DNA of 11,082 nucleotides. Origin: Methanosarcinaceae archaeon. Lineage in GTDB: Archaea; Halobacteriota; Methanosarcinia; Methanosarcinales; Methanosarcinaceae. Below, piece by piece: positions 1 through 5,330 of the stretch; within the stretch, counting starts at the first letter, position 1, and every line of letters begins with the position of its first letter. Location: positions 1-11,082 of the forward strand of contig JAQVBP010000099.1 in assembly GCA_028690255.1 (NCBI GenBank), read 5' to 3'. The notes beneath the pieces are model-generated. The model saw only the letters and a program-made list of their open reading frames with translations, was not told where the DNA came from and did no database searches. The position numbers were made by a program, and so were the translations under genes.

Positions 1-203
1 GGTGGATTCGAGTACCGAAAGGTTCGGTTTTTATCCGGTGGATTCGAGTACCGAAAGGTTCGGTTTTTATCCGGTGGATTCGAGTACCGAAAGGTTCGGT
101 TTTTATCCGGTGGATTCGAGTACCGAAAGGTTCGGTTTTTATCCGGGTGGATTCGAGTGCCACAAGGTTCTGTTTTTATCCGGGGGGATTCGAAGAAGCA
201 GAG
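1..203. repeat. Tandem array of 36-bp direct repeats with internal hairpins
   Basis: Four identical 36-bp units sit head to tail at 1-36, 37-72, 73-108 and 109-144 with no spacers. After one extra G at 145 comes a diverged fifth unit (146-181), then a decayed partial sixth from 182. Each intact unit carries a perfect 6-bp inverted repeat (ACCGAA, loop AGG, TTCGGT; 14-28 in unit 1) running into five Ts. A flanking GGAT/ATCC pair (4-7 with 33-36) could extend the fold. Unit junctions also form ATCC-GGT-GGAT hairpins, so alternative folds exist. The fifth unit has lost the stem, as expected at a decaying array edge. The array starts at the first base of the window, so its true length is unknown. 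The hairpin plus T-run resembles a transcription terminator on the + strand, but that role is inference. Confidence 0.9.
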
Positions 204-214
204 TTTCAATTAGT

Positions 215-370
215 TATACTTAATATTTATATATTATTAATTATCTAGCAAATACCTATATATAAATCCTCTATCATTTGCAGAATTATTAGTGGAAAAA
301 GGAATATTAATTATAATTATTAATTGTTAATTATAATTATGGATAATAATTATTAATTATAATTATTCCA
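215..370. other. AT-rich block with TATA-like tracts and repeated palindromic-core motif
   Basis: This stretch is almost entirely A and T, unlike the DNA on either side. It contains two strong TATA-box-like tracts, TTTATATATTA at 226-236 and TATATATAAAT at 257-267, either of which could support an archaeal promoter. Three exact copies of the 14-mer TTAATTATAATTAT lie at 307-320, 327-340 and 353-366. Each contains the perfect 10-bp palindrome AATTATAATT (309-318, 329-338, 355-364). The block is flanked by GGAAT at 301 and ATTCC at 365-369. It has no coding potential. Possible roles are a promoter/regulator region or simple AT-rich intergenic DNA. Confidence 0.6.
257..267 (+). promoter_or_regulatory. 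Candidate TATA box (distal)
   Basis: TATATATAAAT fits the archaeal TATA consensus better than most sites in the leader. If used for fpo, transcription would begin near 290 and the 5' untranslated region would exceed 700 nt. That is long but not unheard of in Methanosarcina. In such AT-rich DNA the match could easily be chance, and no clear BRE is seen upstream. Confidence 0.25.
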
Positions 371-601
371 TAATGATTTTCCTGAGCTTTCCCACGATAT
401 ATTCTACCCTGCAAAGGGGTTCCGGCCCGGTTTCGGAGGGAGTTTTCTCCGCGTCAGGGTTTTAGAAAAAATTCACACATTAATGCCCGGGTTGTAACAG
501 ACCTGCAGAGTTCCCACGACTTATTAAATAATGTAGATAGTTTAGGATTTATCAAATACCTGCAATTTCAGATTGTTGCACTTTTACATGTCAATAACCC
601 C

Positions 602-641
602 TCAATAAAGTGAAGGGTTTGTTTCAGCAAACCCTGATTGA
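602..641 (+). promoter_or_regulatory. Leader hairpin with two-part stem
   Basis: A perfect 8-bp stem (AGGGTTTG at 614-621, CAAACCCT at 628-635) closes a 6-nt loop. An outer TCAAT/ATTGA pair (602-606 with 637-641) extends it across an asymmetric bulge of seven bases against one. It has no following T-run, so it is not an obvious terminator. It could be a structured element of the fpo 5' leader if transcribed. The pairing is seen directly; any function is inference. Confidence 0.4.
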
Positions 642-668
642 CCAGCCTGAATCTTAATTGATTAAATT

Positions 669-686
669 GATATGTCATGATATATC
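669..686. promoter_or_regulatory. Near-perfect 18-bp palindrome, possible operator
   Basis: GATATGTCATGATATATC is its own reverse complement except for one symmetric pair (G at 674 against T at 681). A dyad of this length and AT content is typical of a dimeric helix-turn-helix regulator site. It lies about 335 bp upstream of fpoA. No matching second copy was seen in the window, so the operator reading is speculative. Confidence 0.25.
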
Positions 687-828
687 TGGATGATTCCAAA
701 GTCCAGTTCCCTATCTTTTAGCTAAAATTCCTGAAAGCCGGGGGCTGTGTGCTACACATGACAGGCATATCCAGGATTGGTGAGGGGAAAGAGTTTCAAA
801 CTACTGTCGCGTCAGCAGTAAAATGTCG

Positions 829-835
829 TATTATA
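829..835 (+). promoter_or_regulatory. Candidate TATA box (proximal)
   Basis: TATTATA lies in a mixed-composition stretch, which makes it somewhat more distinctive than the TATA-like runs in the AT-rich block. It would place a start site near 855-862 and give a 5' untranslated region of about 160 nt for fpoA. There is no convincing purine-rich BRE next to it, so confidence is low. Confidence 0.22.
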
Positions 836-949
836 CTCGATTACAACTATTCAGAATCATTTAATCATTGAGGATTGACTCGACACTACGTTACCTGCTA
901 CAAGAACTTGTTTCATAAGCAGGGTGAAGAAATCCGAACGTGGAATGGA

Positions 950-1015
950 ATGCCTGAAAGTTGGCGGTATTCCTCCATGACTAAAGTCACAGGCATCCTG
1001 CCTGAGGAGTCGTGA
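950..1015 (+). CDS. Possible 21-aa upstream reading frame overlapping fpoA leader structure
   Basis: An ATG at 950 opens a 21-codon frame that stops with TGA at 1013-1015, four bases before the fpoA ATG. A second in-frame ATG at 977 would give a 12-residue product (MTKVTGILPEES). The frame reads through both arms of the hairpins at 978-1004 and over the fpoA Shine-Dalgarno, so ribosomes on it would melt that structure. No strong ribosome binding site precedes either ATG (GGCGGT at 964-969 is the nearest to 977). It could be a translated leader peptide or a chance frame. Confidence 0.2.
   Translation: MPESWRYSSMTKVTGILPEES
973..1009 (+). promoter_or_regulatory. Predicted three-way junction pairing the fpoA ribosome binding site
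   Basis: Three nested perfect pairings sit directly before fpoA. The outer stem is CTCC (973-976) with GGAG (1006-1009). Inside are hairpin TGACT/AGTCA (978-982 with 985-989) and hairpin CAGGCA-TCC-TGCCTG (990-1004). Only single As at 977 and 1005 are left unpaired between stems. The GAGGAG at 1004-1009 is the best Shine-Dalgarno for fpoA, 10 nt before the ATG, so the outer stem would hide it. The first hairpin's short loop makes it marginal, whereas the second is compact and GC-rich. Translational control of the first operon gene is a plausible inference. Confidence 0.4.
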
Positions 1016-1019
1016 TATA

Positions 1020-1394
1020 ATGACTGGAATCATCGATAGTTACATACCGGTTGCCATTTTCCTTGCCGTGGGCCTGATTATGCCGCCCGTGACAATGTTT
1101 TTAGTAAAGCAACTGAGTCCGAGAAGCAGGGCAGCAAACAAATACACAACATACGAATCAGGTTCGATTCCCACCGGGACTGCCAGAATCCAGTTCAATG
1201 TTGAGTATTATCTCTATGCGATCGCTTTTGTCCTCTTTGATATTGAGGTGCTTTTCCTCTACCCCTGGGCCACGGTCTACAAGGGGCACGGGATTACCAC
1301 AATCGCGGTTGTTGAGATGCTTGTCTTTGTCTTCATACTGCTTTTCGGCTATCTCTATCTCTGGAAGAAGGAGGCCCTTACATGGGTGAAATAA
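1020..1394 (+). CDS. fpoA: F420H2 dehydrogenase subunit FpoA (NuoA/ND3 family)
   Basis: This is a small membrane subunit of the F420H2:methanophenazine oxidoreductase, homologous to NuoA/ND3, at the junction of the peripheral and membrane arms. The 124-residue product has three membrane spans (about 11-30, 62-82 and 93-115). The long loop between spans 1 and 2 carries the family signature YESGSIPTGTAR (45-56) and is followed by FDIEVLFLYPWA (73-84). The acidic pair D74/E76 in span 2 is characteristic of the family. The loop has Ser where mitochondrial ND3 has its switch Cys, as in many bacterial NuoA proteins. The ATG has GAGGAG 10 nt upstream inside a predicted fold. This is the first gene of the operon and overlaps fpoB by 13 nt. 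Length and motifs are normal; identification is secure. Confidence 0.97.
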   Translation: MTGIIDSYIPVAIFLAVGLIMPPVTMFLVKQLSPRSRAANKYTTYESGSIPTGTARIQFNVEYYLYAIAFVLFDIEVLFLYPWATVYKGHGITTIAVVEMLVFVFILLFGYLYLWKKEALTWVK

Positions 1395-1939
1395 AGTCGA
1401 AAAAAACGAGCGGAACAACAGGGGAAGATCCTATTGATGCGGTTCCCGGAGTGATTACCACCACCTCCGGAGCGATCAGCAACTTCCTTAAGAAAACAAA
1501 AGCTCAGGACCTGATCAACTGGGGCCGAAAAAACTCGCTCTGGTTCATGACCCAGCCCATGGGTTGCTGTGGGGTGGAAATGATTGCCATGGGCTGCGCT
1601 CACTATGATACGGACCGCTTCGGGATCATTCCCCGGAATTCCCCAAGGCAGGCGGACGTCATGCTCATCAGCGGGTACGTGACTAAAAAGTACCTTCCGG
1701 CACTGAAAAGGCTCTGGGACCAGATGCCTGCTCCGAAATGGGTGCTCTGTCTTGGAGACTGTTCGATCAGCGGCGGGCCTTTTTACGAGTCCTACAGTAC
1801 GGTTCAGAACATTGACGAGATATTTCCCATCGATGTTTTCGTTCCCGGTTGTCCCCCAAGGCCCGAGGCCATGCTCCAGGGTTTTGTGGAACTTCAGGAA
1901 AAGATCAAGGCCAAAAAGGACCTTGGCACGGAATACTGA
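1382..1939 (+). CDS. fpoB: F420H2 dehydrogenase subunit FpoB (NuoB/PSST, cluster N2)
   Basis: FpoB is the 185-residue NuoB/PSST-type subunit that carries the last [4Fe-4S] cluster (N2 equivalent) before methanophenazine. The four expected ligands are visible: tandem Cys62-Cys63 in QPMGCCGVEM, Cys127 in CLGDCSISGGPFY and Cys157 in VPGCPPRPEA. The signature PRQADVMLISG (88-98) is also present. The first 40 or so residues are polar, Lys/Thr-rich and poorly conserved, and a hydrophobic stretch leads into the fold near residue 50. The ATG lies inside the end of fpoA and has AAGGAGG at 1368-1374, seven bases upstream, which fixes this start and implies translational coupling. The protein should sit at the interface with FpoD and FpoH. 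No key residue is missing. Confidence 0.97.
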   Translation: MGEIKSKKTSGTTGEDPIDAVPGVITTTSGAISNFLKKTKAQDLINWGRKNSLWFMTQPMGCCGVEMIAMGCAHYDTDRFGIIPRNSPRQADVMLISGYVTKKYLPALKRLWDQMPAPKWVLCLGDCSISGGPFYESYSTVQNIDEIFPIDVFVPGCPPRPEAMLQGFVELQEKIKAKKDLGTEY

Positions 1940-1972
1940 AGTTTTTCGGATCATTTTATTCGAGGAAAAATC

Positions 1973-2449
1973 ATGGATGCCAGAACAATTATCGAATCAT
2001 TAACCGGCAAGTTTCCCGAGATAATTTCGGAAACCGAAATAGAATCCGAGATCCGCGTCCGGGCACATACGGACAGGGCTATGGCAAAGGAAGTCTGCCA
2101 GTACCTCAAGGATTCCCTGCAGTTCGGCCACCTTTGCAGCATTTGCGGAGTTGACTATCCCAAAAGAAACGAGATGGAAGTTGTCTACCATATCGCGTCC
2201 TACGACCATCCTGTGGTCCTGACGCTCAAGGCCGTGCTTTCCAGAGACTCCCCGGAAATCGAGTCCGTTGTGCCGGTCTACTGGAACGCCAACTGGTATG
2301 AAAGGGAAACTTACGAACTCTACGGGATCGTGTTCAAAAACCACCCTGACTTAAGGCCTCTGTTGCTTCCTGAGGAAATGCTGGGTGAGTGGCCTCTTCG
2401 GAAAGACTACGAAGGGTTCCCGAACAAAACAGCCAGAAACCTGGTGTGA
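1973..2449 (+). CDS. fpoC: F420H2 dehydrogenase subunit FpoC (NuoC/30-kDa)
   Basis: This is a 158-residue homologue of NuoC, the 30-kDa complex I subunit. It has no redox centre in that family and braces the FpoD/FpoI region of the peripheral arm. The 30-kDa signature is clear near the C-terminus: WYERETYELYGIVFKNHPDL, with E110-R111-E112 and HPDLRPLLLPE at 124-134, followed by PLRKDYEGFP. The middle carries DYPKRNEMEVVYHI (61-74), the usual family segment, but just before it is Cys55-x-x-Cys58 (LCSICGVDY), which typical NuoC proteins lack. The ATG at 1973 has CGAGGA upstream at 1961-1966. The 33-nt gap after fpoB is the largest between genes in the operon. Identification is secure; the role of the CxxC is unknown. 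Confidence 0.95.
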   Translation: MDARTIIESLTGKFPEIISETEIESEIRVRAHTDRAMAKEVCQYLKDSLQFGHLCSICGVDYPKRNEMEVVYHIASYDHPVVLTLKAVLSRDSPEIESVVPVYWNANWYERETYELYGIVFKNHPDLRPLLLPEEMLGEWPLRKDYEGFPNKTARNLV

Positions 2450-2460
2450 GGGATTAAAAA

Positions 2461-3585
2461 ATGGAAGAATATGTCGGATCAGATGAAATGATCTTACACC
2501 TGGGACCACAGCACCCCATGCAGCCCGGCCCCTTCAGGCTTAACCTGAAGTTAAAAGGGGAATCTGTTCTGGATGCTGACGTGGAACTGGGTTACATTCA
2601 CAAAGGAATTGAAAAAATCCTGGAGAACAAGACCTACCTCCAGGGAATTACAATCGTTGACAGGATCTGCTACCTTGTGGCCCTCACAAACGAGGAATGT
2701 TTTGTGGGCTGCGTGGAAAAACTGGCAGGAATCGAAGTCCCGAAAAGGGCTCAGTACATAAGGGTCATCATAGAAGAACTCTCAAGGCTCCAGAGCCACC
2801 TGCTCGGGCTGGGGGAATTCGGGGAATTCATCGGTTTCGTATCCATGTTCATGTACACGATCAGGGAAAGGGAAGAGGTTCTCAGCCTGATCGACATGGT
2901 CACGGGAGCCCGGGTTACGCACACTTACCTGAGGTTTGGGGGAGTACGGCAGGACCTGCCCGAAGGCTTTAGGGAAAAAACCCTTCCGGTCCTGAACTCT
3001 CTTAAGAAAACCATCACTGACTACGAGGAAATGTTCCACTCGGATTCCATCTACCGGGAAAGGTCCGTGGGGGTCGGGACCCTGACCGCCGATATTGCAA
3101 AGGACCTCGGAGTTTCGGGGCCTGCCCTGAGGGCAACAGGCGTTCCTTTCGATATAAGGAAAGCCGAACCTTACCTGGTCTACGAAGACCTGGACTTCAA
3201 GGTCTGCACGGAAACCGCAGGAGACATCTTCGCAAGAATTCAGGTCAGGCTTAACGAGATGCGGGAAAGCATCTACCTTATTGAACAGTGCCTTGACCGG
3301 ATTCCTTCAGGCCCGATCTTCCCGGCAAACACTCCCTACGGCAGGAGGACTCCCGTAATGAGAGTTCCTGCAGGCGAGGTATTCCACAGGGTGGAAGACC
3401 CGAGAGGCGAGATGGGGATGTACATGATCTCGGACGGCTCGGACAAACCCTACAGGGTAAAGGTCAGAGGCCCTTACTTCCCGACTCTGCAGGCCCTGCC
3501 TCCCTTAATCATCGGGACGACGGTTGCAGATGTTGCAGCAATTTCAGGAAGCATGGACGGCTGCACCAGTGAGGCGGACAGGTGA
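2461..3585 (+). CDS. fpoD: F420H2 dehydrogenase subunit FpoD (NuoD/49-kDa)
   Basis: FpoD is the 374-residue 49-kDa/NuoD-type subunit, related to the large subunit of [NiFe] hydrogenases. With FpoB it forms the electron-acceptor cavity, here for methanophenazine. The N-terminal segment HLGPQHPMQPGPFRL (13-27) is the quinone-site strand. The usual HPxxHG reads HPMQPG, so the ligand His is Pro22, while the partner Tyr is kept (Tyr71 in DRICYL). Hydrogenase Ni-binding CxxC pairs are absent; the C-terminus reads GSMDGCTSEADR, so no hydrogenase activity is expected. Other family blocks are ELGYIHKGIEK (42-52) and VTGARVTHTYLRFGGVR. The ATG has TGAGGG just upstream, overlapping the fpoC stop. The C-terminal codons run into the start of fpoH. 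Length is normal for the family. Confidence 0.97.
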   Translation: MEEYVGSDEMILHLGPQHPMQPGPFRLNLKLKGESVLDADVELGYIHKGIEKILENKTYLQGITIVDRICYLVALTNEECFVGCVEKLAGIEVPKRAQYIRVIIEELSRLQSHLLGLGEFGEFIGFVSMFMYTIREREEVLSLIDMVTGARVTHTYLRFGGVRQDLPEGFREKTLPVLNSLKKTITDYEEMFHSDSIYRERSVGVGTLTADIAKDLGVSGPALRATGVPFDIRKAEPYLVYEDLDFKVCTETAGDIFARIQVRLNEMRESIYLIEQCLDRIPSGPIFPANTPYGRRTPVMRVPAGEVFHRVEDPRGEMGMYMISDGSDKPYRVKVRGPYFPTLQALPPLIIGTTVADVAAISGSMDGCTSEADR

Positions 3586-3590
3586 GCGCA

Positions 3591-4628
3591 ATGATAGAAA
3601 TTCCTGAATTCATAGTTCCTTTCATCCCCTTAATCCGGGGCGTTGTGGGGCTTGCTCTTATAGGCGCCATTTTCCTCGGAGCGATGGGAGCTGTCTGGAT
3701 TGAACGGAAACTTTCCGGAGATATCCAGCAAAGATACGGGCCCATGAGAGTGGGTAAATACGGCCTGCTCCAGCTTGTAGCCGACGCAATCAAGCTTTTT
3801 ACAAAAGAAGACCTGATGCCTCGAAACGCTGACAAACTGCTCTTTAATAATGCGCCTATTTTCATGATGAGCTCGGTTTTCCTGATGCTTGTCGCAATCC
3901 CGGTCGGAGCTATCTTCGTAAACGGCGTCGAATACCCGCTCGCAGTCGCTGAAATGGACATCAGTATCCTCTACATCGAAGCAATGTCCGCAATCTCGAT
4001 TTTCGGGATTTTCATGATAGCTTACGGTTCCAATAACAAGTACTCTCTTCTCGGGGCCTTCAGGAACTTTGCCCGGATGGTCGGGTATGAAGTGCCTCTC
4101 GGAATTACCATTATCAGTGTCGTGGTAATGACAGGTTCCCTTAACATCGTGGAAATCGCCCAGGCCCAGGGCCTGCTCTGGAACATCTTCCTGCAGCCGC
4201 TCGGGTTTATTATTTTCTTCGTTGCCCTTATGGCCGATATGGGAAGACTTCCCTTCGACCAGAACGAGTCCGAAGAAGAACTGGTCGCCGGCTGGGTTAC
4301 CGAATACAGCGGAATGCGGTTCGGGCTCGGGTTCTTTGCCGAGTACATCCACATGATCCTCGGGTCTTTCCTTGTGGCCCTGCTTTTCCTCGGGGGCTGG
4401 AACGTACCGGCTTTTGTCTCAAACAACGCTATCCTGGGCCTGATCGCACCTACTGGCTTCCTGCTTGCCAAAACCGCCCTTGTCCTCTGTACTATTGTTA
4501 TGATGAGATGGGCTGTCCCAAGGTACAGGATCGACCAGGTCGTGGACCTGAGCTGGAAGAGACTCCTGCCTCTGTCCCTGGTGAACCTCGTCTGGGCAGT
4601 GGGGCTCGGACTCTACCTGGGAGTGTGA
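3591..4628 (+). CDS. fpoH: F420H2 dehydrogenase subunit FpoH (NuoH/ND1)
   Basis: This NuoH/ND1-type integral membrane subunit joins the membrane arm to the peripheral arm and forms part of the methanophenazine tunnel. With the ATG at 3591 it has 345 residues and about eight membrane spans. Family marks include AVWIERKLSGDIQQRYGP (34-51), LVADAIKLFTKED (62-74), RMVGYEVPLGI, and the acidic loop GRLPFDQNESEEELVAG (218-234) followed by TEYSGM. The start is ambiguous. A GTG at 3582, inside the fpoD stop region, adds three residues and has GAGG at 3571-3574. The ATG at 3591 has AGGTGA at 3580-3585 with five bases between, so I prefer it. No defects are seen. It is followed after 4 nt by fpoI. Confidence 0.95.
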   Translation: MIEIPEFIVPFIPLIRGVVGLALIGAIFLGAMGAVWIERKLSGDIQQRYGPMRVGKYGLLQLVADAIKLFTKEDLMPRNADKLLFNNAPIFMMSSVFLMLVAIPVGAIFVNGVEYPLAVAEMDISILYIEAMSAISIFGIFMIAYGSNNKYSLLGAFRNFARMVGYEVPLGITIISVVVMTGSLNIVEIAQAQGLLWNIFLQPLGFIIFFVALMADMGRLPFDQNESEEELVAGWVTEYSGMRFGLGFFAEYIHMILGSFLVALLFLGGWNVPAFVSNNAILGLIAPTGFLLAKTALVLCTIVMMRWAVPRYRIDQVVDLSWKRLLPLSLVNLVWAVGLGLYLGV

Positions 4629-4632
4629 AATC

Positions 4633-5043
4633 ATGGTTCTTAAAAATATTAAATATGCGCTGAATAACATCAGAAAGCCCCCGGTAACCCGCCTGTTTCC
4701 GGAAGTCGAAAGTCAGCTTTCCGACAGGTTCAGGGGGCTTCAGATCCTCGATAAAAGCAGGTGCATCGGGTGTGGGATCTGCGCCAATACCTGCCCTAAC
4801 AACACAATCAGAATCGTAAAAGCTCCGATTGCCCCGGGCAGCAGTAAAGAACGCTGGTTTCCGGAAATCGATATTGGCCACTGCCTCTTTTGCGGGCTCT
4901 GCATTGACCAGTGTCCCAAAGAAGCTCTTTCAAGCGGGAAAGAATACGCTAAAGGAGTTGTCAAGTGGAAACACAAAGACCTGCTCATGACCCCCGCAAA
5001 GCTTGCAAGAGAAGTTAACCTTGATGAAGGTGATGAACGATGA
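4633..5043 (+). CDS. fpoI: F420H2 dehydrogenase subunit FpoI (NuoI, two [4Fe-4S])
   Basis: FpoI is a 136-residue ferredoxin-like subunit homologous to NuoI/TYKY. It passes electrons through two [4Fe-4S] clusters towards FpoB. Two complete CxxCxxCxxxCP motifs are present: Cys44, 47, 50, 54 (CIGCGICANTCP) and Cys84, 87, 90, 94 (CLFCGLCIDQCP). The intercluster spacing and the positively charged N-terminus (NIRKPPVTRLFPE) match the family. It is shorter than bacterial NuoI, with a short charged C-terminal tail. GGGAG lies about 9 nt before the ATG, at the end of fpoH. Its last four bases overlap the start of fpoJ1 (ATGA). In this complex it is the likely docking partner for the F420H2-oxidising subunit FpoF; that role comes from family knowledge, as fpoF is not in the window. 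Confidence 0.97.
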   Translation: MVLKNIKYALNNIRKPPVTRLFPEVESQLSDRFRGLQILDKSRCIGCGICANTCPNNTIRIVKAPIAPGSSKERWFPEIDIGHCLFCGLCIDQCPKEALSSGKEYAKGVVKWKHKDLLMTPAKLAREVNLDEGDER

Positions 5044-5330
5044 TAGGACTCGAACCGATATGGGCCCTTCTGGAAATGGGGGCTTTTGGCCTGTTTTCAG
5101 GGGTAACGGTTTTCTTTGCAATCCTCGTGATTACCGCAAAGGATGTTGTAAGAGCCGGGATTTCCCTTATTATATGTATGTTCGGCGTGGCCGCGCTTTA
5201 CATTCTCTTAAACGCCCAGTTCCTCGGAGTTGTCCAGGTCCTGGTCTATATAGGGGCCATAGGCGTGTTGATTCTCTTTGCCGTGATGCTGACAAAGCGT
5301 GAAATCGGAGGTGTGACCCGTGCAAAGTAA
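5040..5330 (+). CDS. fpoJ1: F420H2 dehydrogenase subunit FpoJ, N-terminal part (NuoJ/ND6)
   Basis: The 96-residue product corresponds to the first three membrane spans of NuoJ/ND6. The conserved third span is intact: FLGVVQVLVYIGAIGVLILF (61-80), with Tyr70 and the Gly-rich stretch that forms the pi-bulge helix in complex I. An earlier segment VVRAGISLIICMFGVAALYILL (37-58) matches the NuoJ second span. The ATG overlaps the fpoI stop as ATGA, and GGTGAT lies six bases upstream. The frame ends normally after a short charged tail, and the rest of the subunit is made by the next gene, which overlaps it by 11 nt. I recall the same two-gene arrangement in other Methanosarcina fpo operons, so this is probably a natural split and not a frameshift error. 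Confidence 0.93.
   Translation: MIGLEPIWALLEMGAFGLFSGVTVFFAILVITAKDVVRAGISLIICMFGVAALYILLNAQFLGVVQVLVYIGAIGVLILFAVMLTKREIGGVTRAK

Larger units (their letters stand above)
371..1019. other. Intergenic/leader region upstream of fpoA, no convincing gene
   Basis: No open frame of convincing length or codon character lies here, and base composition is poorer in G+C than in the fpo genes. It holds several inverted repeats. CGGAG/CTCCG (434-438 with 447-451) competes with a GGAG/CTCC hairpin with a TTTT loop. There is an 8-bp hairpin at 614-635, a near-perfect 18-bp palindrome at 669-686, and a TGTGT-GCT-ACACA hairpin at 746-758. A compact fold over the fpoA ribosome binding site occupies 973-1009. 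Two short frames in the same phase (758-871 and 872-1015) are weak candidates for small peptides. The promoter and much of the 5' untranslated region of the operon probably lie in this stretch. Confidence 0.6.

Noticed and set aside
5..14. tRNA T-arm-like sequence in the repeat (ATTCGAGTAC, and its complement)
   Set aside because: The resemblance to GGTTCGAATCC is short; no acceptor, D or anticodon arm lies at the right distance on either strand.
1..203. CRISPR array (36-bp direct repeats)
   Set aside because: The unit length is CRISPR-like, but units abut directly with no spacers of any length, so this is a tandem repeat.
2..223. Protein-coding gene with a 12-residue repeat (VDSSTERFGFYP)
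   Set aside because: All three forward frames are open across the unit because 36 is a multiple of three and the unit has no forward stop, so the open frame is no evidence of coding. An extra base at 145 shifts the phase between units four and five, and there is no ribosome binding site in view.
1355..1954. Long reverse-strand open frames across the operon (for example 1355-1954, 3630-4352 and 8176-9165)
   Set aside because: They lie fully opposite strongly conserved fpo genes, have His/Gly/Glu-rich compositions typical of antisense shadow frames, and have no recognisable family.
1940..1972. Internal promoter or terminator in the fpoB-fpoC gap
   Set aside because: Only 33 nt with a weak T-rich run and no stable stem; a ribosome binding site for fpoC accounts for the conserved part.
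5320..5330. Frameshift or sequencing error splitting fpoJ
   Set aside because: The second part has its own start codon with a well-placed strong Shine-Dalgarno, the first part ends after a complete span and charged tail, and the same two-gene layout is remembered from other Methanosarcina.
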